Source: Rhizophlyctis rosea (taxonomy: Eukaryota > Chytridiomycota > Chytridiomycetes > Rhizophlyctidales > Rhizophlyctidaceae). From it: a stretch of DNA of 64,000 bases. A model generated the notes under the pieces. The model was given only the letters and a program-made list of their open reading frames with translations. It had not been told where the DNA came from and did not search any database. Shown here one piece after another: positions 33,673 through 44,104 of this stretch. Each line of letters begins with the position of its first letter. Within the stretch, counting starts at the first letter, position 1. The DNA lies in NCBI GenBank assembly GCA_027596075.1, contig JADGJC010000004.1:147562-211561 (forward strand), given 5' to 3'. The translations under genes and the position numbers were made by a program.

Positions 33673-36488
33673 TTATCTAGCAGGGTCTTCCGCTTCTTTA
33701 ACCGTATCCTCTTTGACATCCTCGGATGCTTCATCGACCTTTTTATGTTCCTCGTCACTACTTTCGGCCCTACTTTCTGCGGCATCAAGTTGTACTGCCT
33801 TGCCCTTCAGTCCCGTATCCCTCTTGCCTACTTCACGACCGTCCCTATCGTATCCTTCAACCGTGACCTTCCCATCATAATCGCGCATGAGCTCCACCAC
33901 CCTCTCAGCTTCCAGATCCTGCAACTCCTTCACAAAAAGCTCCCCACGCATGATCCTTTCTACCCGCTCCTCCTCCGATGATTCCGCCTCTGCCCTCGCC
34001 ACCCAACCCTGCAAAAACGCACCGTACACCTCCGCCAATACGCCGCTTTCACCAACCCCCAATGTAACACCGTTCTTCTTCTTCTTCAACAACCCATTCA
34101 GCTGCTGCTTGAGACTCTCCACACCAGCCAACCCTTTCTGCTTTCGCCCCTTAGCATCCAGCTGTAACCGTCCCTCGATCTTCTCTTCCATCGCCTCAAT
34201 CTCCCCATCAATCGCCGCAAACAGCTTCTTTGCTTGTGCTGCATGCGCTTTCCGAAGGAGGATTGGTTCAAACACCTCCCTCTCGAAGAAATTGCCCACC
34301 CGTCCTAAAGGATTTTTCGCATTCCGAGCATACGACCGCACAACCGACGACCATACTCCGATAGCTTGCACCACAGCATACTTCCTCCTCAAATCCCCAT
34401 CCTCCGCCGCAACCTCCAACCCAATTGCTCCCCGACTATCATCAACCCCCGCCACCCTCCTCCTCCATTCAATCGCCCGAGCCCGTTTCCAATCCTCATA
34501 CGCCAACTCCACACCCTCCGTATCCCCCAACATAGCATAAGCCTCCAAAACATCCTCGTACACCCTCATCCGGATCGGACCCTCATACTTCTCCGGCCGT
34601 CGCAACCGATACTGCAACCGCTTATGCACCCGCTGCACCAGCTCCTCCCTCCATCCCAAAATCCCGTACGATCGCGCAAAGATGGCGTAGCACTCATCAT
34701 CCAGATTCATCATCTTTCTATCCATTCGCGGTTGCATTAATGCGATGACGTGAGGTTTGCCGAGGGGAGCCAAGGCTTTGATGAATGCTTTGTAGACCCC
34801 GCTGTGATTTTGAACATTTGTCAGAACAATGACGAAGCGCCATCTCCAAGATGCCACAACACCTACAAAGGAATATCAAAGGTAGTCTTCTCCATCTCAT
34901 CAAACAACCGTTCCACAGCCTCATTATGCTTGCAAGCACCATGCGCCTCAATCAGCGCAACATACAGCTCTTCCGTCATTTTGAAACTGTCCCCCTCCGC
35001 CTTTGCGCGTCCCTTCGCATAGTAATGAATCTCATTCGTCAAATCCGAACTCGTATTGGCGTTCGCTTTACAGGCACGAAGAACGAGGACGCAAAACTCT
35101 TCCGACGGTTGGATTTTATATCCCTTTGACTCCTCCCACATCTTTATCACGTCCCCAGGGCTAGGTTTCTTGTCCGCACGGTCAAGGTACGCGTGGGCCA
35201 GTGTGCTGAGCAGCGTCCGCGATATTAAGGTTTCCTTCTGTACCACGACTTGCGACTTCGTCGCCCCAACATCCTTCTTCCCTGCAAAGCCGTCCCGAAT
35301 GAATTGATGCACCGCACGCACTTGCCGTATGTCGTCCTTGATCCCTCTAATCACGCAGGTATACACGTATGCATCGGGAATGCGACCACTTTGCTTGATT
35401 GCTTTCAGAACTGCAAGGGTTCGCTCACGGGTATGGGGAAGACTTGGCTGGTCGTAGACCACGGGGCCAACCAAATTCTGAAGCAACCGATGCCAATCAA
35501 CAAGTTCCAACCGAGCTATGAGGTTCCGCCTCTGTATGATTCCAAATACGTCCCAAACTGAGTCTGGCGTCATGTGGCGAAGTGGATCCTTCGGGTCTTT
35601 CACGGTTTGCAGTATGGCATCTGAGGAGACCGAAGAAGGGGATGTTGAGAGTTGTTTTGCTAGTTTCTCCATTGCGACTGCGAAGTGGTCTGAAATGACA
35701 CGAGCTGTTGAGGCTTTCTCTGACTTTTTCTGCGCCTGTTGTCGTCGTTCTCGGAATAATGCTATTTGCCGTCGGATATCGTTTCGGACATCCTCATCAT
35801 GGGGGTTCTCAGCTGTCGAATCGAGAGGAGACCGATACCTGACGGCTGGTGCTTGTATGCTGTCATCTGTCGACTTTTCGGGAAGGCCCAACAGTTCTTT
35901 CACGGAAGGTCGCGCGGACGGCATCTCTTCAATTGTAACACGACCATGAGGGAGGGTAGCACTAATATGATTCCGAGAAGGAGCGTCATCCTCCATATAT
36001 TCAGGCAAGTCCGTCAACTTATCGCCCATTTGGGAATCATCCCGTCCTAAACTCCCACTTGTCTCATCCCGCCCTGAACTCCCATTTGCCTCATCCCGCG
36101 ACTCTTTGCCAGGACTGCTTTCTGCAAGACTCTCATTCCCTGCATACCACGTTTCCTCCAACCATTCATTCTGCGTGCGGCTGGCCTGGTCGATGACAGG
36201 AGACACGTCAACGTTTTTGATTGGCAACTTTGATGTTGTGGAGCTGACCTTTGCCTCGCCGCTTCCTCTTCGACGACGGCCGGTGCGAAGAACGCCAGCG
36301 GTGACGTTTGAAGGAGAGGTCGAAGGGGGACCAGCGGTCGTTGGTTTTCCAAAGTCCAAAGGAGAACTGACCGCGGGGGTGGACAAGGTCCTGGGATGGA
36401 AGGCTCTTCCCGTCCGTTGTAACGTCAGTCGTGATACGTGTTCACAATATTTTCGCCAGGTCACAGAGCATCGCGCGGCGGGCACCAT
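33673..36488 (-). CDS. Mitochondrial PPR-like protein
   Basis: A large two-exon protein (intron about 34803-34864). From the ATG at 36488 the N-terminus MVPAARCSVTWRKYCEHVSR continues basic to about residue 35, ending in RTLSTPAVSS, a probable mitochondrial presequence; this is why I chose it over an upstream frame without a good ATG. A disordered, charged region follows, with two copies of a 9-residue unit (DEANGSSGR, DETSGSLGR). The helical half has PPR-like pairs such as IPDAYVYTCVIRGIKDDIRQ, TEELYVALIEAHGACKHNEA and FGVYKAFIKALAPLGKPHVI. The C-terminus is highly charged. PPR proteins bind organellar RNA; the repeats here are degenerate and no specific factor is recognised. It is divergent from the carrier-like gene. 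Confidence 0.7.
36037..36104. repeat. Short tandem repeat, 27-base unit
   Basis: Two and a half copies of a unit beginning CATCCCG and containing AACTCCCA lie in the PPR-like gene. They encode the repeated 9-residue blocks (DEANGSSGR, DETSGSLGR). Copies differ at a few bases. Confidence 0.7.
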
Positions 36489-37041
36489 GGGTTGCGGTAA
36501 GGAGTCAGGAAACGATGCGGGAAGGATAAAGGGTGGACGTGGAGGTAATACGCGGTCGATGTTTCTGTCCAAAAATACTATCAATAAGTCGAACAAAGGA
36601 ACACTATGCTGTTCGCTCTCACCGTGAAAGCCGTGATTTTGCCGAGGAGCGGTGGAAGGAAGGCGGTATTTTCGCACAAGTTTCTATGCTGACAAGCCTA
36701 TCACGCGACGATCGCACACGTTATTACACGCTGTAGTATTTAGTTGTGGTATGCAGTTTCCCCTTCTTGCTTTGGCGGGTATCAGATAGACTGCGTTGTG
36801 GGTCACCGGTGACCGCTAACTGAAAAGGTGAGAGCAAGACCAAAAATAATTCAAGGCTCGATTCAAGGCAAGTTGCAGTGCTACTGCTTGTTTGAGAATG
36901 AAGTGGCTGTGTGGCACTGCACGATGGACGCCACAAGTAAACACTGACTCAAATGATCAAGATGCTGATCGTGCTCTCTTCCGTTATGGCGAAAGCTGGT
37001 TGACTGCTAACGTCCGTTTATTTATTGACCAGCATGGGATC
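36489..37041. promoter_or_regulatory. Divergent promoter region of the PPR-like and carrier-like genes
   Basis: 553 bases between chosen start codons. An in-frame ATG at 36898 would extend the carrier-like protein by 48 residues, so part of this may be coding. No TATA box seen. Confidence 0.35.
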
Positions 37042-38672
37042 ATGACAGTTTCGGAGAACCAAGCTGTCGTAGTCAGCAACGCAGTTTCACCTCCTCCCGA
37101 GAAGATAGACGCAAAAGTAGACAGGAAGAATGAACTGACCTCACCCTTACCATCACCGGCATCTGCCATAGCCAAATCCACATCTCCCCTATCAATACGG
37201 GCTTCAGCCCCCTCTCAACCTCCACAACCAACCACAGCGCATATCACACCAGCTCCACCCCTACAGACAACCACTTCATCTACCCCGTCGTCCCCAGCCT
37301 CACCCGATGCCTCCAGTGATGTCACCACCGCAACGTCGGCAGCAGCCCTTCCAGGCATCTTGGCCGGAATCGCCAAGTCGCTCGCGACGAAATCTGCCTT
37401 TGCCATGACCGCATTTGGGAAGGGTCTGCTGAAGTGGTGGTTTCGTTTTCCCGTCAAGCTTTTCAGACCGCATATTGTGAATCCTTGGATGGTCGTTGGC
37501 AAGATGGCTGAGAAGGATGGTCGGCAGCTAAACGCGCAATATTTGCGTGGTGTTGTTGCGGAAGAAGGGGTCAGTATTGTTATCAAGCGCGTCCAAAAGT
37601 TTCAGTGGGCCTAACGGCATGGGATGTTCTCCTGTCATTCTACAGTTTTCCGTGTTAGGGAAAAACATGCTGCCACTGTTGTTCATGAACGCTTGCGCCG
37701 GCGCAGTCCTCTTCAATGTGTATGGATTGACTGTTGACTATCTCGCCTCCCCGGAACTCGAATTGCATCATCCCTTCATTGCCGGAACTCTTGCTGGGGC
37801 TTCAACTGCTGTCATAGCTACTGTAAGTGCTGTTGTAAGAGCCAGAGGTTGACTTGATCTCACCTTATCTCCAGCCCATCGATAATATCAGGTCACGGAT
37901 AGATCCCATGCACCTGGTAGATAACCGGAAGGAGGGAATGTTACGGTTTACATATCGGACTGTGAAGGACGTCCTGCCACCTGGACCAATGGACAAAGCG
38001 AGAGTTCTGTACAAGGGTCTTGGGTTCACAGCGGTGAAGGATGGACTGGGGTTTGGGATGTTCTTCGGGATTTTTGAAGGACTGAGGAAGATAGGGAAAG
38101 GGGCGGTGGCGGATTTCTTTGGGCGTGGACCAACCCGCGGACACTACCAGGGATTTGGAAATTATGAGCGGGACGAGCCAGCAGATAGCAAGGGCATCTC
38201 CTCATCCCTTCCGCGAGCAAGACAGTCCTTCCTACACACCGCTGCCAATTCCGCTGTAGTCATCACGGCAGGTGCCGCTGCCGGCATGGGTTACCAGTTG
38301 GTAATCTATCCGGTTGACAACATTCCGGCTGTGGTTGCTGCTCATAAACTGAGCAAGATCATGGACCCCATATCTGCGGAAGCTGTCGCCGCAACGGTTG
38401 CGCCGAGTTATGCTGAGGATGGCTTCCATAACAACAATTTTCGGGGAGTTGGGGCGGCAACGGCTTCAGGAGGGGCGACGAACCTTAAAGGTTCAGCACA
38501 GAGCGCAATACCTTCGTTCACTTGGAGGGAAGTGTTTCAAGTCATTAGACAGAGTGGACTTCGCCCATTCTATAAAGGCATTACACCTCAGCTCATTCGG
38601 GTGATGCCTCCAAGCGCTGTGGGTCTCTTTGCATATGAGGTGGCAAGTAGTCAATTATGGGATGATGATTAG
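37042..38672 (+). CDS. Mitochondrial-carrier-family-like protein
   Basis: Three exons, introns near 37571-37650 and 37821-37874. After a Pro/Ser/Thr-rich region of about 100 residues come membrane segments (GAVLFNVYGLTVDYL, PFIAGTLAGASTAVIAT). Two carrier-type signatures follow: PIDNIRSRIDP and, in the second half, YPVDNIPAVVAAH. Both recall the PxD/ExxK/R odd-helix motif of mitochondrial carriers. Near the end LRPFYKGITPQLIRVMPPSA is the standard FYKGxxPxLxRxxPxxA repeat motif. Only two of three repeats keep a recognisable signature, and the basic residue of the second is replaced, so this may be a divergent or non-transporting member. Substrate unknown. The ATG at 37042 is tentative; ATG 36898 is in frame. 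Confidence 0.72.
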
Positions 38673-39293
38673 ATAGGCCCTTGTAAATTTGTGTATATAT
38701 TCTAGTACTTATTTAGACCTATGTAATACATATAGATAGTTTTGTGAACTGAGTGCCCATTTTGAGACCCGAAGCAATTCATCATTGCATCAACATGGCA
38801 ATTGACTTGGTGTTTTGATCTTCCGTTAAGTACTTCAAACCAATCCTTCCCAACATCCTCCTCTTCCATTGCCGGTCCCCCCTCTGCGTTTCCATCGGAG
38901 TCAACTTGCCGCCGTTCAATGAAGCCGCCCCTTACTTCTCCCCTTGCTCGTCCCCAGCATCTGAAGGGTTATTATGAACCGCCTGACCAATGTTTTAATG
39001 AACGCTGTAATGCAATATATAGGGTGGGATTTTTGCCAAATTGACTTGGACATCAAACTGTGACACCAAGTACAACGCAAGAGACTCTTGGTCTTGAAGT
39101 CCCCGTTGCGGGCTCGGGGGACATTGAACCATGTAATAGCCTGCTAGCTAGGGTCAGAATCATGTGATAGAATGCAGTATCATTTGCAAGGCAGTAGCAA
39201 GGTAGAGAGCAGGTTATAGACTTACGGGCGGAGATCATAGAGAACTACATCAAAATACACATGTTACACAAGGGATAGCGAGGCTTGTCTTTA
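38673..39293. other. Convergent spacer after the carrier-like gene
   Basis: About 620 bases between two stop codons. An AT-rich stretch (TATATATTCTAGTACTTATTTAG) begins near 38691. No gene or repeat is recognised. Confidence 0.4.
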
Positions 39294-40901
39294 TTAAAAA
39301 AGCCAACGTTTAGTCACAAAGGTATCTGACAGGGCCACAATCTTCCCGCCGGGAGGTAGTTCCAGCAATGTTGACAATTCATTGGTCCGCTTTTCCTCGT
39401 CAATCTCCCGGGATACATCAGCCTGTAAGTGAGTATTCGCATCGGGCCGATCGCTGCAACCCTCGTCATCACTTGCTCTTGCTTCTACCACACCCCCGCC
39501 AAATCTTTCCGCTTCTTCATGCATTGCTTGCTTTACATAGAAAGCAGCCAGATACTCCTTCACCTTCACCGTAAGTGCATGACGTTCCCCCAAACATCGC
39601 CGACCAGTTGAAAGGCAATGTAACAGCATCAATTCCTCCATCCGTTTTCGTATCCGACCAAAGTATCGAGAGTCAATCTCATCTATATAATATAAGCCCG
39701 ATCTGTACTTCTCAGAGTAGTGTGCCGCACAAACTGGCCCGTCATTCTCAGAGCACTCCATCAATACGCCTTCCGCACGTTTCCGCTCACCGATCTTGGC
39801 ATAGAACCCCGCCAATTGCAAGTAATACGGCACAATGTCTCCACCTTCAAGCCATTCTTCCGCCATGTCCAACGCTCGCAAATACATTGACTCCGCCTCA
39901 AAATCCCAGCGTTGCCGATTCCATACCTCCGCCAATGTGTTCACACACATGAGATCCAACAACCGCCCGCCATTCACGTCATCAAGCAAGCGTATCAACA
40001 CCGTGGCACCTTCCTCATGCAATCCCAGATCACTATATAGCCGTCCCAAAAACACCAATAAACATTGCCGCCGCACTTCTACTTTATCAAACCCCGACCG
40101 CCGAATAAAATTTTCCAGCCAACCCAGAAACAGCCGGCGAACCACCCCATCCAAGTCAGTGGATCCCACCATCTCCCTAATAGCCGCCAAATCATTCCCT
40201 TCCTTTGCTTTACTGTTCTGCCACTTGACTAACGCCACCTCCTCCATCACCTCGTACAGAGCGTTCGGATCACGCAGTAAGGACTCTTCAAGTTCCTCCT
40301 TCTGGGTATCAGGCATAGCGATATGGAATTGGGATCCACTGACGTGGCAGGCGAAAACTTCGTAGAGGCACCAAGCACGAGTGACGGGGATGGGGTCGTC
40401 CCAGTCGAGTAGGACCATGACCACGTTCCCCATTTTTGAAATGGCGGAGATGAAGACCGTTTGGAGCCAGTCTTTATCCATTTGTTTTCGTCCATGTTGA
40501 GGTAGGGAGAAGATGTCCAGCCAGAAGATGGAGTTTATGTTGGGGTTTTGGTTGGCGGGGAGGGTGTCAGAGGGGTTGCTCCAAAAGAAGGATTGGATTG
40601 CTCCGACGAGATGAAGGAAAGGGTATTGCCAGGTGTGGCTGATGAACCATGTAGCTGTGCCGACCGAGGGAGAGTTTTCGGATGCGAGTTTGGCGCAGAG
40701 GGATTGGGAAGGTTTCGTGCGAGGTTTTACAAATTGGCTGCAAACTTGTTCTGTGGTTAGGGTATCCAGGGCGGATCGGCCGCCGCATTGCTCGATGAAT
40801 GTTTCGATGAAGGACAGGGAAACGCCAAGAAGTGGTAAATCTGGGTGTGGGTCATTTGAGGACTCGCAGTCGGTGATGGTCGGCATTGTCTGAAATTTCA
40901 T
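39294..40901 (-). CDS. Single-exon protein with a SHTW...TRAWCLYE module and helical (TPR-like) C-terminal half
   Basis: One exon of 535 residues from ATG 40901. Residues about 80-200 hold a conserved-looking module: ATWFISHTWQYPFLHLV, then SIFWLDIFSLPQHG, then VVMVLLDWDDPIPVTRAWCL followed by YEVF, then FHIAMPD. From memory, the same succession (SHxW, WxDxFxxxQ, LTRAWCLxE) opens many TPR or kinesin-light-chain-like proteins of algae, oomycetes and chytrids, whose role is unknown. Its layout recalls a TIR-like fold (a TIR domain has a comparable W-C-L-x-E helix), but I cannot show homology. Residues 250-480 are helical, with TPR-like pairs such as LLVFLGRLYSDLGLHEEGAT and YYLQLAGFYAKIGERKRAEG. 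The C-terminus is hydrophilic. Cytosolic, no signal peptide seen. Confidence 0.72.
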   Translation of the reverse strand: MKFQTMPTITDCESSNDPHPDLPLLGVSLSFIETFIEQCGGRSALDTLTTEQVCSQFVKPRTKPSQSLCAKLASENSPSVGTATWFISHTWQYPFLHLVGAIQSFFWSNPSDTLPANQNPNINSIFWLDIFSLPQHGRKQMDKDWLQTVFISAISKMGNVVMVLLDWDDPIPVTRAWCLYEVFACHVSGSQFHIAMPDTQKEELEESLLRDPNALYEVMEEVALVKWQNSKAKEGNDLAAIREMVGSTDLDGVVRRLFLGWLENFIRRSGFDKVEVRRQCLLVFLGRLYSDLGLHEEGATVLIRLLDDVNGGRLLDLMCVNTLAEVWNRQRWDFEAESMYLRALDMAEEWLEGGDIVPYYLQLAGFYAKIGERKRAEGVLMECSENDGPVCAAHYSEKYRSGLYYIDEIDSRYFGRIRKRMEELMLLHCLSTGRRCLGERHALTVKVKEYLAAFYVKQAMHEEAERFGGGVVEARASDDEGCSDRPDANTHLQADVSREIDEEKRTNELSTLLELPPGGKIVALSDTFVTKRWLF

Positions 40902-41740
40902 GTCATGTCACTACTCGCGATGGAATAGGTGGGCGCTTGAACTCTCCCCCCGCGCCCCGTGCGACTCGCCGTCTGCGAAGATTTTGCAGATAACGCAGAA
41001 TGTCTATAGGTTTGGTCTAGGTATATCTGCGCTTGAGGACCTCGATGGTGATGGATCATGTGCAGAATTCTTGAATTGTTGATGGGAAGAGCTCATGCAG
41101 CTTCCAGTGACACTCCTTGATGACATCACCACTCAAACCGAAAAGGAAAGCCTTCCCATTAGGGCCCTGAACAGCACGAGGGTCCTATCATGAAACCTCG
41201 TCCAACTTCAACGGTTCAAGAGGACTGTCCATTGAACGAGACTAAGACATGCAGTTCTCCCACACTAACACAATAACCCACCGTATTAGCCCTCTAGCGC
41301 TTCGAATATTCTCGACAGGCGGACATCATCGTATGCCCACATTATGAACTGGAGCGTTGTTTCAAAAAAATTCAAACCTGGCCGGAAAAAATCTAGGAAT
41401 CCGCCTGCTCAATATCAAAAAACCATACAACGCAACCGCAGAACATTATCCGTTATTGAGATGTGATGGCAAGACTTTATCATTTGCTCGTGATTGCGCG
41501 ACAAGATCAATAAAGTTCGGCATCCCCTCCCACTCGGAATTACCACCTTATTCCCAGCGTAATTGCGACCGTCAATTCCACTAAAGCTCCGACATCCCAT
41601 TCACGACATCGACCTATCTTCTGAAGTCATCTCCCCCTATATTGATTTGTTTACTCCATGATAACCTGACGTCATTGGCGTCCAGGTGCTATGACTCATC
41701 CACAAAGCCGCAGTTGGTAATCCCAAGCCCAACAAAGCGA
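40902..41740. other. Unassigned intergenic sequence
   Basis: About 840 bases upstream of the SHTW-module gene. A few short open frames exist on both strands without protein-like composition or splice partners. It should include that gene's promoter. Confidence 0.35.
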
Positions 41741-41749
41741 AGTCGCAAA

Positions 41750-41760
41750 TCTCTATAAAA
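41750..41760 (+). promoter_or_regulatory. TATA box ahead of an unexplained transcribed-looking locus
   Basis: CTCTATAAAAG is a good TATA match on the plus strand. The nearest recognised plus-strand gene is more than 2 kb away, so it must serve something local, most likely the structured segment at 41800-42035. Confidence 0.5.
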
Positions 41761-41799
41761 GACCCCACACCGCCTTCGATTCCCTCTTTGTCCCCTAGT

Positions 41800-42035
41800 T
41801 TTCATCGGTGCCTACCCCGGGGCAATCTCTTCGGGGATTGTCCCACGCCGGCTCTAAGGACTGCCAAAAGTTAACCGTTCGCGGCTTTGGACGCCTTGGG
41901 CACGATTACCGTGAGTTAACCGTTCGCGGCTCCGGCTTTCACGGTGCTAGAAGGGGTTATGAGGTTGGAAGATGTGTTTCTCGTAATTTTTGGAAAACGT
42001 CCCTGTGTTAGGTTCAAACCCTACCAGGGACATTA
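41800..42035 (+). ncRNA. Candidate structured RNA locus (unassigned)
   Basis: This segment is not explained by any gene I recognise. At 41818-41843 the plus strand can fold into a stem of about 11 pairs (GGGGCAATC against GATTGTCCC) closed by a TTCG loop, one of the most stable RNA tetraloops. An 18-base direct repeat, AGTTAACCGTTCGCGGCT, follows at 41869-41886 and 41914-41931. At its end GTCCCTG (41999-42005) pairs with CAGGGAC around a tRNA T-arm-like core that includes GGTTCAAACCC, close to the polymerase III B-box. A complete tRNA cannot be built. A 67-codon frame (41808-42011) also spans the repeat in phase, so a small protein is an alternative. No known RNA family is recognised. Confidence 0.35.
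41869..41931 (+). repeat. 18-base direct repeat, two copies 45 bases apart
   Basis: AGTTAACCGTTCGCGGCT occurs exactly at 41869-41886 and 41914-41931. The spacing of 45 bases is a multiple of three. Flanking sequences are not repeated. Confidence 0.9.
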
Positions 42036-42507
42036 TCTCCTCACAACTAAGAAGAAAACCTGTGTACTCCTGAGGGCACCATGTGGACAGTAACGATTGA
42101 TGCTGAATCGTTCCGTCCTGTTGCGATCCGCGACCAAATGGTTGCTGTTCGTGAGATTGAAATTTGAGAGGGGTTGACCCTGGCTGTCATCCAAACGACC
42201 CACGAGTGTAGCTGACACTTGTGCTACCGCGGTGTCACCACCAAGTTGATTGGAGCCGCGATTGTTCCAGTGAGTCTTTTCGAGTGTGGTCGCAAGTTTG
42301 ATCGTAGAACACACCAGAGTAACAACCCCATCAAACGGACCGATCCCTATACTCCCACTTTCAGTCCCACTGTTTGAGCCGGTGGGTGACAAGAGACGAG
42401 ACCAATCACATCCCGATCTATACAGTAAAGAATTTGGACAACCATTTACAATCGATATGTACAAAGCGTTTGTCTATCCCTAGCCATGCTAGCCAGGAGT
42501 GAGTTGA

Positions 42508-43870
42508 TCAAGTGAACTTGAAGAGCATCGCCAGTCCGGCGGTGGTCGCCACTGTGAGTCCGTACACGACGGTCGGCGCCCTCTTGTCTTGCACCTGAGA
42601 GATGATAGGCCGAAGCGTTTTCACTTGGAAGAAGGCTGTCCAATCATGAGTATTTGGCGTTTGCACAGCACGCAACATTTCGATTCGCCTCACCTGACAA
42701 AGCAAATGCAGCAGCTACAAGCAGCCACTGCACCAAGGAGAGAGGAATGATGCAAAGCAGCTGGTCGTAAATTCATCGTAAGCCATCATGCCAAAAGAGA
42801 GCATGAACACGACTAATCATACCGAAACGGGGATCCAGATCGTCAAGGCATAACCAAAGACATCAAATAGCTGGAGCAGACCAATGTTGTACGAGAAATA
42901 TCTTCCAAGGGCCCAGATGACGGTTGGGAAGGCCGCCGTGTAAATGTAGATAACCGCAACAGCCGTGGACAACGCGGTCAGGTCAGGTACAAATTCGTCA
43001 GTTTTATCGTCGAGCCAGTACTTGATTGAATCGGCAACGTAGGAAGTTATGAATAGTGCAAAGATCGCGCTTGTGGCAATCCAAAACGGTCCTGCAAAAT
43101 AATGCTCAGCCGAAGGGTTCGTCTTTTGCCAGGAAAATGTCTGAGGCGCATACCGTATAAGTCTGGTTTGTCGCCTATCAGTTGCAAAAAGTCGTCTTTC
43201 GGTATGAGACTAGCCAAAATCCGCTGGGCGACCTGGATATACATTTGTTCGAGAGTCAATATCGTGAATGGAAAGGCACGACAATGTGGCCAAATCATAC
43301 ATCATTAGAGTCTACGTCAAAGAACTGCGCATAATACTCGATTGTCCAAAATCCCCCGCGATTGACAGGGACTGCAGGTTGAGGTGCTGGCGCGGAGAAC
43401 CCATAGTCTGCGGACAAGAAGAACAAATATTAGATAACGTAGCAGACACTTGAAGGTCTAGACTACCGCGTTCCCTGAATATGATGCCATAAGGTGCGCT
43501 CCGTGCCCATCGACGGTCTCCCAACAGGGGACAGACGGCATCATACGCCAGCACACTAATATATACCTGCTGCTGAAGGCTGTGATTGCTGGTTCGGGCG
43601 AATAGGAGAGACCCGACCAGAGGTCAGGTTTTGTTCTGCACTTGATAGGACAAAGTCTATATGGGAAGAGGTCCGTTAGTGCTTTCAACCGGCACTAGTT
43701 CTTGAGTCGCAAGGGGTTCATACTTTGAAACTCCAGTTGGGCCTCCGGCGTGTCGACCTAAGGTAACCAGTTGGTAAACGTCGTAACAGTTGCTGGGCCG
43801 TCTACAAAGTGTGCCGCCTTACCACGTCGTCATTCATGTCCACCAGCTGCTCATATTTTCCTGCTGACAT
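42508..43870 (-). CDS. Yip1-domain Golgi membrane protein (YIPF1/YIPF2-like)
   Basis: Integral membrane protein of the early secretory pathway that associates with Rab GTPases. From ATG 43870 the protein starts MSAGKYEQLVDMNDDV and has a polar N-terminus over several small exons (DTPEAQLEFQS; LSSAEQNLTSGRVSPIRP). The family hallmark GGFWTIEYYAQFFDVDSNDV follows, then IPKDDFLQLIGDKPDLYGPF-type sequence. Five hydrophobic segments complete the Yip1 domain, among them the one with VIYIYTAAFPTVIWALG. It ends TVATTAGLAMLFKFT. The FWTIEYY...FFDVD motif is specific for the YIPF1/YIPF2 branch. About seven introns. The start lies only 234 bases from the divergent TFIIIC gene. Confidence 0.87.
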
Positions 43871-44104
43871 GGCCGCGTTTTTGTTTAAGATGGCGTTGGT
43901 AGGAATTGTGGAGTTTTGGGACAGCTTGCTGAATTACGGGGGGAAACACGTTGCAACCAAGCCGGCAGTGGGCACAAGAATCCGACTGGATTCAGTTCCG
44001 GAGCAACAGTGCCACCAGCAGCGATTCATCTTTCCCATTCCCACACATCACACGAAACTTCACTTTCCCGACAACGCTTCCCAGATGATCTATCACCGGC
44101 CCCG
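43871..44104. promoter_or_regulatory. Short divergent promoter of YIPF1-like and TFIIIC genes
   Basis: Only 234 bases separate the two start codons, so the two genes almost certainly share promoter elements. No TATA box is present. Confidence 0.5.

Noticed and set aside
34366..34740. Long plus-strand frames opposite the PPR-like gene
   Set aside because: Ser/Pro/His/Leu-rich translations result from the C-biased complementary strand; the minus strand has the helical-repeat protein.
41999..42032. A tRNA gene suggested by GGTTCAAACCC and the GTCCCTG/CAGGGAC stem
   Set aside because: The two stem strands directly flank the T-arm-like core; there is no room for D and anticodon arms.
42033..42464. 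A 143-codon open frame on the minus strand after the YIPF1-like gene
   Set aside because: No recognisable motifs, it overlaps the end of the structured locus and lies where a 3' untranslated region is expected. It could still be a lineage-specific gene but I cannot support it.
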